A stretch of DNA of 64,000 nucleotides from contig NZ_AQXI01000001.1 of assembly GCF_000376445.1 (NCBI RefSeq), positions 776,962-840,961 of the forward strand, read 5' to 3'. The notes beneath the pieces were generated by a model that ran no database searches, was not told the origin of the DNA, and saw nothing but the letters and a program-made list of their open reading frames with translations. Made by a program: the position numbers and the translations under genes. Positions 1 to 13,322 of this stretch are shown here, one piece after another. The stretch is from Haladaptatus paucihalophilus DX253 (GTDB lineage: Archaea > Halobacteriota > Halobacteria > Halobacteriales > Haladaptataceae). Every line of letters begins with the position of its first letter. The stretch's first letter is position 1.

Positions 1-710
1 TCGGCGCGTTCGAACACCATCTCCTCGCCGTCTTCCATCCCCGGTTCCTCGAAGACGATCTTCGCGTGCGGGTTGACGACGGCGGTGTGTTTGATGTACC
101 GGATGAGCTGCTGGCGCGCGCGCATGTTCGCCTCCATTTCGAGTTCGATGCGCGTGCCGTGGGTGCCGACGAGTTCCCTGCCGACCGGCGGCGTGTCGGA
201 TTCGGACTGAATCTCGGGCTCGTTCTCGTCGGTGTCGATGATGAGCTCGAAGTAGCGCTGTCGGTCGCTTCCCTTGGGTTTGCTCGTGATTTTGGCGGGC
301 TTCCCGCTCGTCAGCTGGGAGTAGAGGACGGCGGCGGAGATGCCGATACCCTGCTGCCCCCGCGACTGCTCGCGCTTGTGGAACCGCGACCCGTAGAGCA
401 GTTTCCCGAACACTTTCGGAATCTGCTCGCGGGTAATCCCCGGTCCCTCATCCTCGACGATGAGTCGATAGTAGTCGCCGACTTCCTCGATTTTTACGCG
501 GACGAACGGCTTCAATCGGGCTTCCTCGGAGGCGTCGAGGGCGTTGTCGACCGCCTCCTTGACGGCGGTGACCAACCCCCGGGCACCGCTGTCGAAGCCG
601 AGCATATGCTTGTTCTTCTCAAAGAACTCGGCGATGGAGATCTGTCGCTGGCTTTCGGCCAACTCTTCGGCGATCCCCTCGTCGCCGAGCGTAGACTGCA
701 TCGAAGGCAT
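1..710 (-). CDS. top6B: DNA topoisomerase VI subunit B, N-terminal part
   Basis: ATPase subunit of the archaeal type IIB topoisomerase, which works with Top6A as an A2B2 enzyme to relax and decatenate DNA. The frame runs off the left edge, so only about 236 N-terminal residues are present. They hold the GHKL ATPase motifs: an N box with [10 protein letters not shown], a G1 box with DEGPGI, and the lid region with [10 protein letters not shown]. The ATG at 710 ([12 protein letters not shown]) is preferred to the one at 701 because a TATA-like GTTTTAAC lies at 738-745, the distance expected for a leaderless transcript. It is divergent from the lipoprotein and gyrBA, the usual haloarchaeal grouping of topoisomerases; top6A probably follows outside the window. 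Confidence 0.95.
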   Translation of the reverse strand, partial: MPSMQSTLGDEGIAEELAESQRQISIAEFFEKNKHMLGFDSGARGLVTAVKEAVDNALDASEEARLKPFVRVKIEEVGDYYRLIVEDEGPGITREQIPKVFGKLLYGSRFHKREQSRGQQGIGISAAVLYSQLTSGKPAKITSKPKGSDRQRYFELIIDTDENEPEIQSESDTPPVGRELVGTHGTRIELEMEANMRARQQLIRYIKHTAVVNPHAKIVFEEPGMEDGEEMVFERA

Positions 711-737
711 TCTTCGGGCGTATTTATCGTCGGGGAC

Positions 738-745
738 GTTAAAAC
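738..745 (-). promoter_or_regulatory. TATA box of top6B
   Basis: GTTTTAAC on the minus strand, centred about 31 bases before the ATG at 710. The spacing predicts transcription starting close to the start codon, that is, an almost leaderless mRNA. Confidence 0.5.
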
Positions 746-940
746 TGCGCCGATGGGGTGGAGTGAAAGTGAAAGTGAAGCCGACGCGCCGTCTCCATTC
801 CGAATTCCCCTTTTGCCGATTTCGACACCGAGATTTTCCCCGCCCGAACCGCCGTGCGTCGATTGGTTTTCTTCGAAGTATCTCAAATCGTCGTTTGAGC
901 CATCGATGTCGCTTTCCTTCCCGAACACGATGGTCGAAAC

Positions 941-1609
941 ATGAACCGACGACGATTCCTCGCCGCGGGATTGTCCGGCGTGAGCACGCTCGCGGGGTGT
1001 CTCGGTGGGGCGTCCGATACCGACTCGTCCTCGACCGAATCGACGGGGACGACCGCCGAAACGCGAACCGCGACCGGAACGCGCACGACGGACGAAACGA
1101 GAACGACGACCGAATCCGGGTCGAGGGGCGGCGCGAACCGGACGGTCACGGTCGCGGATGCGGGAACGCTCGAAGCGGGCGACGTCTCCGTCGCAATCGA
1201 CCTCACGAAGTCGGAAATTACCGCCGACCACACCGCGGAAGTGGTGTTCTCGCTGCGCAATCGAACGTCGGCGTCGGTCACGCTCTCGTACACGCTCCCG
1301 CGAGGGTTGAACGTCGTCACGGGGTCGAAATCGAACGGCGACGCTCGCCTGTTGCTGGTCGGCCAGGGGGAACAGTGGAACCGGACCGACGGCTGTTGGC
1401 AGCCCGACGCGCGGACGCTTGCGAGGGGAATGCCGGACACGGAACGGTCGATAACGCTCGCGGGAGGCGAAACGCGGCGGGAACCGTATCGACTGTGGAA
1501 CCACCCGGAGAACGCGTCCTGTTTCCCCGCCGGGACGTACGAGTTCGTTCGCGCGTTTCGACGAAACGACTCGGAATCGACGTGGCGGTTCGGTCTTTCT
1601 CTCTCCTGA
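941..1609 (+). CDS. Tat-exported lipoprotein of unknown function
   Basis: A 222-residue secreted protein. The N-terminus has a twin-arginine signal ([10 protein letters not shown]) and a lipobox ending LAGC, so it is predicted to be exported folded and anchored to the membrane by a lipid on Cys. A Thr/Ser/Glu-rich linker (about residues 25-60) is followed by a beta-rich domain of roughly 150 residues with Cys residues in a GCW and an ASCF context. The domain resembles the BsuPI/intracellular-proteinase-inhibitor-like beta sandwiches of many haloarchaeal lipoproteins, but I cannot assign a function. It stands alone between divergent top6B and gyrB. Confidence 0.8.
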   Translation: MNRRRFLAAGLSGVSTLAGCLGGASDTDSSSTESTGTTAETRTATGTRTTDETRTTTESGSRGGANRTVTVADAGTLEAGDVSVAIDLTKSEITADHTAEVVFSLRNRTSASVTLSYTLPRGLNVVTGSKSNGDARLLLVGQGEQWNRTDGCWQPDARTLARGMPDTERSITLAGGETRREPYRLWNHPENASCFPAGTYEFVRAFRRNDSESTWRFGLSLS

Positions 1610-1672
1610 CGAGGGGACATGAAAAGGAGAGGGGTGGATAATTTTAATTCGCACCGCGCGCGCGTGCGTGAG

Positions 1673-1680
1673 CTTTATCA
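1673..1680 (+). promoter_or_regulatory. TATA box of gyrB-gyrA
   Basis: CTTTATCA lies 30-38 bases before the gyrB ATG, the right place for a haloarchaeal core promoter giving a short leader. A second AT stretch at 1641-1650 is a weaker candidate. Confidence 0.4.
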
Positions 1681-1698
1681 GTGGTGCCTGCCTACTAA

Positions 1699-6119
<4,421 letters not shown>

Positions 6120-6464
6120 CGACTCCCTGATTTTTCGAACACATTTTCTCAGGATTCGGGTCGTTCGTCACCACGACCATCGAATCAGCGGAATTGTCGC
6201 GGCCGCCAAAATCGGAATTTGAGGATCACCGAAGCTACGAAATCGACACAACCGCTCGTCGCTAGCATTCTCGCCGGAAAATCTCCGATTTTCCGGGCCG
6301 ACGACCCCCCGAAAGGGGGTGAGGAGTGTCTTCCTGAACGGAGTGAAGGAAGGCCAGGAAGTCGCATGCCCGCACAGCGTAAGCGAGCAGGAACGTCTTC
6401 CGCTGCTTTGGGTGCAGATTTTGCCAGAGAGCGCGGCTCTACCGCGCTCTCGCGGCAAAAGGTG
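6120..6464. repeat. Gene-free convergent spacer with three hairpins
   Basis: This 345-base spacer lies between the 3' ends of gyrA and the convergent arginase gene. The first half is featureless. The second half holds perfect palindromes: CCCCC-GAAA-GGGGG at 6306-6319, CTTCCT/AGGAAG at about 6330-6352, and GAGAGCGCGG-CTCTA-CCGCGCTCTC at 6427-6451 enclosed by TTGCC/GGCAA at 6421-6425 and 6454-6458. The last could fold on either RNA strand and may end both transcripts. The style matches the other hairpin clusters in this window. Confidence 0.6.
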
Positions 6465-7385
6465 CTATAGGATACGCTTCCCCAGCGCGCTCGCGGCGAG
6501 TTCGGTGGCGAGCGTGGCGGTCTCGTTGTGTTCGTCCAGAATCGGGTTCACTTCCACGAATTCGAGCGACCGGAGGATGCCGTCCGCCTCGTTGCGCGTC
6601 GCCACGGTTTCGAGGGCCGAGTGGGCTTCGCGGTAGCTGACGCCGCCGCGGACCGGCGTCCCGACGCCGGGCGCTTCCTTGGGGTCGAGCCAGTCCATGT
6701 CGAAACTGACGTGGATGCCGTCCACGCCGTCAGTGGCGATGTCGAGTGCCTTCTCGACGATTTCGGTGATGCCGTGTTCGTCGATGTCGGACATGGTGTA
6801 GGTGGTGACGCCGCTCTCGCGGATGGCGTCGACTTCGGTGTCGTCCACGCTCCGGAGGCCGACGAGGACGACGTTCTCGGCGCGCAAGCCAGGGGCGTTC
6901 GCCCAGTCGGTATCCGCGAAGTCGTCGATGCCGAGCGCGCCCGCGAGCGGCATGCCGTGGACGTTCCCGCTCGGGGAGGTCTTCGGAGTGTTGAAGTCGC
7001 TGTGCGCGTCGAACCAGATGGCACCGATTTCGGCGTCGCGGGCCGCACCGCCGAGCGTCCCCATGGCGATGGAGTGGTCGCCGCCGAGGACGAGCGGGAA
7101 GGCGTCGTCGTCGATGGCGTCCGCCACCTCGTCGGCGAGGCGGGAACACACGTCCGCCGTCTCGCGGAGGAACTTGGCTTTGCCCTCCCTCGGCTCCTCG
7201 GTTTCCGGGTCGCGTTCTTCGGCTCGCGGAACGGTCAGGTCGCCGGAGTCGATGGCGGTCACACCGGCATTGGCAAGCTCTTCGGCCAGGCCCGCGTATC
7301 GAATCGCGGATGGTCCCATGTCCACACCACGTCGGTTCGCGCCGTAGTCGACCGGTGCCCCGATTATCTGGACGGGTTTCGTCAT
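6465..7385 (-). CDS. rocF: Arginase (ureohydrolase family)
   Basis: Hydrolyses arginine to ornithine and urea in the cytoplasm, feeding arginine catabolism. The 306-aa protein has all three binuclear Mn signatures: [19 protein letters not shown] and SFDMDWLDP followed by [10 protein letters not shown]. The N-terminus ([19 protein letters not shown]) is arginase-like rather than agmatinase-like. I chose the ATG at 7385; the upstream extension of ten codons is rich in Pro/Arg and has no support. It is divergent from a winged-helix regulator that starts at 7534, which could control it. Agmatinase is the main alternative. Confidence 0.9.
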   Translation of the reverse strand: MTKPVQIIGAPVDYGANRRGVDMGPSAIRYAGLAEELANAGVTAIDSGDLTVPRAEERDPETEEPREGKAKFLRETADVCSRLADEVADAIDDDAFPLVLGGDHSIAMGTLGGAARDAEIGAIWFDAHSDFNTPKTSPSGNVHGMPLAGALGIDDFADTDWANAPGLRAENVVLVGLRSVDDTEVDAIRESGVTTYTMSDIDEHGITEIVEKALDIATDGVDGIHVSFDMDWLDPKEAPGVGTPVRGGVSYREAHSALETVATRNEADGILRSLEFVEVNPILDEHNETATLATELAASALGKRIL

Positions 7386-7499
7386 GATCGAATGGACGGG
7401 TCGAGGGGGTTTCAAAAGCTCCCTTTCGACCGGATGGAACTCTATTTAAGAGCGGAGTACTGACGGGTAAGGTACCGCGATTCTCCCACCATATTCGGC

Positions 7500-7508
7500 G
7501 GATTTAAG
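7500..7508 (+). promoter_or_regulatory. TATA box of the winged-helix regulator gene
   Basis: GGATTTAAG lies 26-34 bases before the ATG at 7534, consistent with a leaderless or nearly leaderless mRNA. Confidence 0.5.
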
Positions 7509-7533
7509 GAAATCAATTACCAAGATTCGAGTA

Positions 7534-8067
7534 ATGTCTAGTATTGAGTTGACGCCTAGTCAGGAGACGATACTGACGGCATTGGTAAACTTGCACCGCG
7601 AAACCGAGGATGCAGTCAAGGGCGAGGACATCGCCGAAGAGGTTGACCGCAACCCCGGTACGATTCGAAACCAGATGCAGAGCCTCAAAGCGCTCCAGCT
7701 CGTGGAGGGTGTCCCCGGCCCGAAGGGCGGGTACAAGCCGACCGCGACGGCGTTCGAAGCGCTCGACATCCAGAACTTGGACACGGCCGCCGAGGTTCCC
7801 CTCGAACACGACGGCGAACCGGTCGAACAGAGCAACATCGAGGAAATAGACCTCACGAGCGTTCACCACCCCGAACTCTGCCGCGCCGAGATTCACCTTC
7901 GCGGCTCCGTCCGTGACTTCCACGAGGGTGACGAGGTGAAAGTCGGTCCGACGCCCCTCTCGAAACTCGTCGTGGAAGGGGCCGTCGACGGCAAGGACGA
8001 CACCCGGAACATCCTCATCCTGAAGATACACCGGATGGAAGCGCCGACCGAAGAGCCGAACCACTAG
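7534..8067 (+). CDS. Winged-helix transcriptional regulator with C-terminal sensory domain
   Basis: A 177-aa protein whose first 75 residues form a winged helix of the Rrf2/TrmB-like type (LTPSQETILTALVNL, then EEVDRNPGTIRNQMQSLKAL as the recognition region and a wing with GPKGGYKPT). The C-terminal 100 residues form a beta-rich domain (VHHPELCRAEIHLRGSV...) that I cannot name and that may bind a ligand. It sits head-to-head with arginase across about 150 bases, suggesting autoregulation and possibly arginase control. Its family is conserved in haloarchaea, but no ligand is apparent. Confidence 0.75.
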   Translation: MSSIELTPSQETILTALVNLHRETEDAVKGEDIAEEVDRNPGTIRNQMQSLKALQLVEGVPGPKGGYKPTATAFEALDIQNLDTAAEVPLEHDGEPVEQSNIEEIDLTSVHHPELCRAEIHLRGSVRDFHEGDEVKVGPTPLSKLVVEGAVDGKDDTRNILILKIHRMEAPTEEPNH

Positions 8068-8168
8068 AGACGGGTCGGATTCGACGGTTCACTTTTTCGC
8101 TCTCTCCGCTCTGACGCCTGCCGTTCGCTTTCGGAAACTATTATCCGCGGACGCACCTAGTGCCACCG

Positions 8169-9539
8169 ATGCACCGCCGAACGACGATTCGGTATTCGAC
8201 CCGTCTGGTCGCCGTGCTGTGGCTTCTGGTTTCCCTGTCCGGCCACGCACTGGCGCACGGTGCAAGTTTGCAGGGGTCCTCGAAATCCCTCTCGGTCCCG
8301 CTCTGGCTGTTCATTCTCACCGGCGGCGGCGTGGTGAGCGCGTCGTTCCTGCTCGCCAGTTTCGTTACCGACCGGTCGTTCATCCGAACGATACACCAGT
8401 GGCAGCGGTTCACGTCGCGGTCGGCCGACGACCTCCGCACCGTGACGGAGGTCGTCGGCGTCGTCTCCCTCGTCGCCATCGTCGCCGCCGGATGGTTCGG
8501 TCCGCAAACCCCCCGAGAAAACCTCGCCATCCTCGCCGTCTGGGTCGGGTGGTGGGCGGCGTACACGATATCGGTGTACGTCGTCGGCAACACGTGGCCC
8601 GCGTTCAACCCGTGGCGAACGGTCGGGGAGTTCCTGCCGACCCGCGACGCGAGTTATCCCGAGAAACTGGGCGCGTGGCCGAGCGTCGCCGGATTGCTCG
8701 CGCTTGTCTGGCTCGAAGTCATCAGCCCGCTCGCCGACAAACCCGACATGCTGGCGGACATCATCGTCCTCTACAGCGTCGTCACCATCGCGGGAACCCT
8801 CTGGTACGGCACCGACCGCTGGTTCGGGACGGTGGACCCCATCGCCCGCGTGTTTCGCTACTACGGGCGGGTCGCTCCGCTCCGACGCACCGAATCCGGC
8901 TTCGAGTTTCAACTGCCGGGTGCGCGCCTGACCGAGACGAAACTCGTCACCGGGTTCGACGAAGTGGGGTTCGTCATCGCCATCCTCTGGGTGACGACCT
9001 ACGACGGCTTCGTCTCGACCCCGCTCTGGTCGGACGTCGCGCGCCCCGTCGCCGCCGCCGGAATCCCGCTGACCGCCGCGTATCTCACGGCACTGCTCGG
9101 CGGATACGGCCTCTTCCTCGGCGCGTACCGACTCGCAACGCGGCTTTCCCGAGACACCGCGGACACCTATCTCACCCCTGCCACCATCGCCCGCCGCTTC
9201 GCGCCCTCGTTGTTGCCCATCGCGGTCGGCTACCACCTCGCCCACTACGTGAGCTACTTCCTCTCGCTTTCGCCGACCCTCCTGGGCGTGCTGTCGAGTC
9301 CGTTCGACCCGCCACAGGCGGTCTATATCGTTCTGCCTGCGTGGTTCGGAGCCGTCAACATGGGGTTCGTCCTGCTCGGCCACCTCCTCGCGGTGTGGGT
9401 GGCCCACGCCACGGCCTACGACGTGTTTCCGAGCCGATTACAGGCGATACGAAGCCAGTATCCGCTCGTCGCCGTGATGATACTGTACACGATGACGAGC
9501 ATGTGGATCGTCTCGCAACCGACGCTCACACCACCATGA
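8169..9539 (+). CDS. Polytopic membrane protein, unknown function
   Basis: A 456-aa integral membrane protein with about ten to eleven hydrophobic segments. The first behaves like a signal or anchor (LVAVLWLLVSLSGHALAHG). Histidines cluster in late helices (GYHLAHYVSYF and LLGHLLAVWVAHATAYD), which could bind heme or metal, but no known family signature is decisive. The ATG at 8169 is used rather than an in-frame start three codons earlier. It overlaps the next gene by four bases (ATGA), so the two are cotranslated and probably act together. Confidence 0.7.
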   Translation: MHRRTTIRYSTRLVAVLWLLVSLSGHALAHGASLQGSSKSLSVPLWLFILTGGGVVSASFLLASFVTDRSFIRTIHQWQRFTSRSADDLRTVTEVVGVVSLVAIVAAGWFGPQTPRENLAILAVWVGWWAAYTISVYVVGNTWPAFNPWRTVGEFLPTRDASYPEKLGAWPSVAGLLALVWLEVISPLADKPDMLADIIVLYSVVTIAGTLWYGTDRWFGTVDPIARVFRYYGRVAPLRRTESGFEFQLPGARLTETKLVTGFDEVGFVIAILWVTTYDGFVSTPLWSDVARPVAAAGIPLTAAYLTALLGGYGLFLGAYRLATRLSRDTADTYLTPATIARRFAPSLLPIAVGYHLAHYVSYFLSLSPTLLGVLSSPFDPPQAVYIVLPAWFGAVNMGFVLLGHLLAVWVAHATAYDVFPSRLQAIRSQYPLVAVMILYTMTSMWIVSQPTLTPP

Positions 9540-9808
9540 CCACGACGACAGACTACAGCGTTCCGTCCGGCGAATCGCCCCACGAGTGTGCCTACTGCGG
9601 CCACCCATTTCGGAAGGAGGAGTACCTCGTCCTCCACCGCGGGTTAGAACACGGGGACGAACTGCCCGAAGACGAGGTGGAAGCGTTCTACGACGCCTAC
9701 GAAACCGAGACGGAGGAACTCAAACACTTCCGTCTCAAGGCGCTCGGCGTCCTCGTCCTGCTGTACTTCGGGTTCCTGTTCATCTACGCCATCATCGGCG
9801 TCTCGTAA
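9536..9808 (+). CDS. Small C2H2 zinc-finger membrane protein
   Basis: A 90-aa protein with an N-terminal C2H2 finger (CAYCGHPFRKEEYLVLHRGL, with the second His at GLEH) and one C-terminal membrane helix (ALGVLVLLYFGFLFIYAII). It starts inside the stop of the upstream polytopic membrane protein (ATGA overlap), so it is likely a partner subunit with a cytoplasmic zinc knuckle. This family is widespread and uncharacterised in haloarchaea. It is not annotated as DNA-binding here because of the anchor. Confidence 0.75.
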   Translation: MTTTTDYSVPSGESPHECAYCGHPFRKEEYLVLHRGLEHGDELPEDEVEAFYDAYETETEELKHFRLKALGVLVLLYFGFLFIYAIIGVS

Positions 9809-9892
9809 TTCCGCCGGTCGCCGGTTGGGTGCCGATGAGCGACCACCGTTTTCGCCGATACCGTTAGGGTTCGCTCCGTCGTCTCGCATTCC

Positions 9893-10378
9893 ATGCCCTC
9901 GATTCGTCGCGCGACGGAAGCCGACGCCAAGCCGATTCTCGACCTTCGCTGTGCGTCCATCCGGGCGTTCGGAACGGAACGGTATCACGAGGAGCAGGTC
10001 GAACGCTGGGCGGCACATCCGTTCGGGAGCGCGCCGTATCTGGAGTCGATACGGAACGAATCGGAATCGGTCGCCGTGGCCGAAGGAAACGGCGAACTCG
10101 CCGGGTTCGGCCGCGTCGAACTGGATACCGGCGTGGTTTCGGCGGTGTACGTCCACCCCGACTACGCGCGGAACGGGGTCGGTTCGGCGCTCCTTTCGCA
10201 CCTCGAATCGGTGGCACGTGACGCGGGGGTCGATTCGCTGACGCTCCATGCCTCGTTGAACGCGGTTCCCTTCTACGAGGAACACGGCTACGAGCGGGTT
10301 TCGACGGTGACGCACGAGGTGACCGGTGGCGTCGAACTCGCGTGCGTGGAGATGCGGCGGGACATATCGGTCGAATGA
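9893..10378 (+). CDS. GNAT family N-acetyltransferase
   Basis: A 161-aa GNAT-fold enzyme using acetyl-CoA. The acetyl-CoA loop is visible as VHPDYARNGVGSALL (the R/Q-x-x-G-x-G/A motif), preceded by the beta strand VVSAVYV and followed by LHASLNAVPFYEEHGYE, the usual C-terminal motif B. The acceptor substrate cannot be inferred. It stands alone downstream of the zinc-finger gene. Confidence 0.85.
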   Translation: MPSIRRATEADAKPILDLRCASIRAFGTERYHEEQVERWAAHPFGSAPYLESIRNESESVAVAEGNGELAGFGRVELDTGVVSAVYVHPDYARNGVGSALLSHLESVARDAGVDSLTLHASLNAVPFYEEHGYERVSTVTHEVTGGVELACVEMRRDISVE

Positions 10379-10447
10379 AAACACCGAGCCGTCGGTTTTC
10401 GGCCCGCAAACCAAAAGACACGAAACCCTCCGGTGTCTGGTTCGAGT

Positions 10448-10822
10448 ATGAGCAATTACCTCGTTGCGATGGAGGCGGCATGGTTGGTACGTGATGTCGG
10501 CGATATCGACGACGCGATTGGCGTTGCGGTCAGCGAAGCCGGGAAACGGCTGAACCAGAAGAACATGGACTACGTCGAAGTCGAAGTCGGCGCGACGGGG
10601 TGTCCGGCCTGCGGCGAACCGTTCGATTCGGCGTTCATCGCGGCCCACACCGCGCTCGTCGGCCTCGTCCTCGAAATGAAGGTGTTCAACGCCGAGGGCG
10701 AGGAACACGCCCAGCGCATCGCCAAGAGCGAAGTCGGCGGCGCGCTCCGCGACGTCCCGCTTTCGATCGTCGAAACTATCGAATTCGACGAGGACGAGGA
10801 GATAGACTTCGGCGACGCCTGA
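10448..10822 (+). CDS. UPF0212 (DUF555) family protein
   Basis: A 124-aa conserved archaeal protein. A single CPACGEP motif in the middle suggests a metal site when paired in an oligomer. The start [17 protein letters not shown] matches the family's usual N-terminus, so the ATG at 10448 is taken instead of an upstream in-frame codon at 10433. It is conserved across Euryarchaeota with no known function. Confidence 0.85.
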   Translation: MSNYLVAMEAAWLVRDVGDIDDAIGVAVSEAGKRLNQKNMDYVEVEVGATGCPACGEPFDSAFIAAHTALVGLVLEMKVFNAEGEEHAQRIAKSEVGGALRDVPLSIVETIEFDEDEEIDFGDA

Positions 10823-10833
10823 ACAGTCCGAAC

Positions 10834-10856
10834 GATTTATACCATAACCATTGGTA
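10834..10856 (+). promoter_or_regulatory. Core promoter with overlapping inverted repeat (possible operator)
   Basis: TATA-like GATTTATA at 10834-10841 runs into TACCA-N7-TGGTA at 10840-10856, only ten bases before the XRE-CBS gene's ATG. An inverted repeat between TATA box and start is the expected place for a repressor site, and the downstream gene encodes an XRE DNA-binding protein, so autorepression is plausible. Confidence 0.45.
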
Positions 10857-10866
10857 ATTTCTACGC

Positions 10867-11406
10867 ATGGAACTCCCGACACCCCAAGACCTTCGGGAAC
10901 ACCGAACCGATTTGGGGCTCACACAGAGCGAACTCGCGGAGCGGGCGGGCGTCTCACAGCCCCTCATTGCGAGAATCGAGGGCGACGACGTGGACCCGCG
11001 GCTTTCGACGCTTCGGCGAATCGTGAACGCGCTGGAGGAATCGGAGGGCGACATCGTGCGAGCGGGCGACCTCCTGCACAAGTCCGTCGTCAGCGTCGCA
11101 CCCACCGACACCGTGAGCGAAGCGGTCCAGAAGATGCAGGAAGCGGGCTACTCCCAACTCCCGGTCATCAAAGAGGGCGTCCCGGTCGGCTCGATAAGCG
11201 AGAGCGACCTCGTTCACGTCAGCGAAGACGCCCGCGACGAGGCGGTCCGCGAGTTCATGGATGAGAGCTTCCCGACCGTCTCGAAGTCGGCGACGCTCAA
11301 CGAAATCAGCAACCTCCTGGACCACTACAAGGCCGTGATGGTGACGGAAGAGGGCGAAACCATCGGCATCGTCACCGAAGCGGACATCGCCGCACGGCTG
11401 TCCTAA
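10867..11406 (+). CDS. XRE-family HTH regulator with two CBS domains
   Basis: A 179-aa protein with an N-terminal Cro/C1-type helix-turn-helix ([23 protein letters not shown]) followed by a CBS pair (about residues 70-178; [15 protein letters not shown] and [12 protein letters not shown]). CBS pairs bind adenine nucleotides or S-adenosylmethionine, so DNA binding is probably tuned by such a ligand. This domain order is common in Archaea. The gene has its own promoter with a possible operator. The target genes are unknown. Confidence 0.9.
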   Translation: MELPTPQDLREHRTDLGLTQSELAERAGVSQPLIARIEGDDVDPRLSTLRRIVNALEESEGDIVRAGDLLHKSVVSVAPTDTVSEAVQKMQEAGYSQLPVIKEGVPVGSISESDLVHVSEDARDEAVREFMDESFPTVSKSATLNEISNLLDHYKAVMVTEEGETIGIVTEADIAARLS

Positions 11407-11510
11407 CGACGAAACAGGGTGTCGGGTCGGTCGCGGTCTTCCATTTTGCCGTGTCGGACGATACCGTTTCTCACCACAAACGTATTCCGAGCGACGTCGT
11501 AGAGCGACGC

Positions 11511-12086
11511 ATGTGGCCGTGGGAATCCGCGATTTTCGCGTACCTCTGCTATTCGGTGTTCGTCCACGTTCGACATCACGAACCGCCGGGCGGGACCGCC
11601 GTCGTCGTCGCCGCCGTCGCGTCGGTCGTTCCCGACCTCATCGACAAACCGTTGAGTTGGCAGTACGGCGTCTTCCGGAACGGCTACGCTCTCGGTCATT
11701 CGGTGTTCGTCAGTCTGCTCGTCGTCGCCGTCGCCCACGCCGTCGCGCGACGGACATCGCGTCCGCGATTGGGTCTCGCGTTCGGCCTCGGCTTTCTCTC
11801 GCACAACGTCGGCGACGCGCTCGAACACATGAACGACGGACTCTGGTACGGCGTCGAACACGTCCTCTGGCCGGTGGTCGTGCTCCCGCCCGACGAGAGT
11901 CCGAGTTTCACCGGAACGGTGCGGCAGTTCCTCGGCGAGTATCGGACCCACCTCGTTCACCACGACTTCACGTCGTACTTCGTCCTCGTCGGTGTGATTT
12001 CGGCGTGTACGCTTCTCCTCTGGGCGTACGACGACTTTCCGGTCGCCCGCGAACTGCTGACGACGGTTCGGCGCGTCGTTCGGTAA
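11511..12086 (+). CDS. DUF457/YdjM-like integral membrane protein
   Basis: A 191-aa protein with four to five membrane segments. Conserved polar motifs typical of the YdjM-type family of predicted membrane-bound metal-dependent hydrolases are present: VVPDLIDKP, GHSVFVSL and SHNVGDALEH. The ATG at 11511 (MWPWESAIFAYL) gives a clean first helix; a longer start at 11451 would add 20 polar residues. The activity is a family inference and is not shown biochemically. Confidence 0.7.
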   Translation: MWPWESAIFAYLCYSVFVHVRHHEPPGGTAVVVAAVASVVPDLIDKPLSWQYGVFRNGYALGHSVFVSLLVVAVAHAVARRTSRPRLGLAFGLGFLSHNVGDALEHMNDGLWYGVEHVLWPVVVLPPDESPSFTGTVRQFLGEYRTHLVHHDFTSYFVLVGVISACTLLLWAYDDFPVARELLTTVRRVVR

Positions 12087-12207
12087 GCGTTCCAACGCCG
12101 CGTTCGCCCGTCGGCCAACGCTGAAATACGGGCGATGTCGGGAGAACCGAGCGGCGGTATTTCGGCCTCCGCGACAGTTTTTTCCGCGAAGTCACCGATT
12201 GCCTGCC

Positions 12208-12702
12208 ATGGGAATCGAGATTCGCTCGGCGGAACCGAGGGATACGGAGGAGATACGACACGTCGCGGAGCGGGCGTGGCACTCGGCTCACGCGCCCATC
12301 ATCGGCACGGAGGCGACCGACGACTTCCTCGAACGCTACTACGACGCGGAGACGTTTCGCTCGCTCATCGAAACCGAAGCGTCCATCCTCGACGTCGCCA
12401 TGGACGGCGACACTGGCGTCGTGGGATTCGTCGGCGCGAACCCGGTCGAGGGGTCCACGACGTTCGATTTAGGTCGCATCTACGTCCTCCCCGGTCGGTG
12501 GCGCGAGGGTATCGGCGGACGGCTACTCGCCCACGTCGAACGAACCGTCGAGCGGCGCGGCGGCGAGCGAATCCAACTCGGCGTCATGGCCGAAAACGAA
12601 CGCGCCATCGCGTTCTACGAGTCGGCGGGGTACCGGCGCGACGAGAAGTTCTACGACGAGCGGGTCGACACGGCGGGCTACATGTACGTAAAAGAGGTGT
12701 GA
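12208..12702 (+). CDS. GNAT family N-acetyltransferase
   Basis: A 164-aa acetyltransferase. The acetyl-CoA loop is YVLPGRWREGIGGRLL, followed by LGVMAENERAIAFYESAGY, both diagnostic. The ATG at 12208 is chosen over an upstream TTG. The N-terminal half (WHSAHAPIIG) resembles GNATs annotated as ribosomal-protein or small-molecule acetylases, but the substrate is unknown. Confidence 0.85.
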   Translation: MGIEIRSAEPRDTEEIRHVAERAWHSAHAPIIGTEATDDFLERYYDAETFRSLIETEASILDVAMDGDTGVVGFVGANPVEGSTTFDLGRIYVLPGRWREGIGGRLLAHVERTVERRGGERIQLGVMAENERAIAFYESAGYRRDEKFYDERVDTAGYMYVKEV

Positions 12703-12775
12703 CACGGAGGAATGGTGATGTGAGAAGAAATGGTGAGCGACGGTGGGGCACGAGTGGCGTAATCAACAGGTGGAA

Positions 12776-13192
12776 TCAACAGATGGCGTAGGTGATACCG
12801 ACCGCCCCGTCCTTCTGTATCTGTATGTGGACGTTTCCGTAACACTCGTTCGTCTCGACCGTCGTACACTGCTTGTAACCCGTGTCACTCGAACTGGCGT
12901 CGAGGAGTTGGACGCACACGCGGAACGTTTCCACGTCCGTCGCCCCCGTCCGTTCGAGGTTGTACAGCGCGGCGGTGTCGGCCGGTCCGACCTGACGGGT
13001 GACTTCGAAGACGGTTTCGTCGGCCGCCTTCCGCACCACCCAGACGTGAACCGTCTGCTCCTCGTCGTACCCATTTTCGAGCCAGATGGTGTGGTCCGAG
13101 TCGAACGTGCTCGTCTTGGACTCGAACACGCACCCCGCGACGGCGAACGTACCGGCGGAACCGAGCAGGGCGCGACGGGTCAGACCGGACAT
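12776..13192 (-). CDS. Small Tat lipoprotein
   Basis: A 138-aa secreted protein with a Tat-like signal (LTRRALLGSAGTFAVAGC) ending in a lipobox Cys. The mature domain of about 115 residues is beta-rich and has Cys residues in VCVQL, KQCTTVETNECY and the terminal YAIC, likely disulphide pairs outside the cell. It resembles other orphan haloarchaeal lipoproteins. A TATA-like TTATTTAAAC lies near 13213 on the same strand. Confidence 0.75.
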   Translation of the reverse strand: MSGLTRRALLGSAGTFAVAGCVFESKTSTFDSDHTIWLENGYDEEQTVHVWVVRKAADETVFEVTRQVGPADTAALYNLERTGATDVETFRVCVQLLDASSSDTGYKQCTTVETNECYGNVHIQIQKDGAVGITYAIC

Positions 13193-13322
13193 GGCGAGAA
13201 CACCACACTCTGTTTAAATAAGCATTCTGGAACAAAGAGTGGGAGCTACCAACTCCGCGTCGGGAGAAACACCGTTCCGTCCCCACAGCACGTCCCCGCT
13301 CGGATGGAAAATTATCCAGCTA

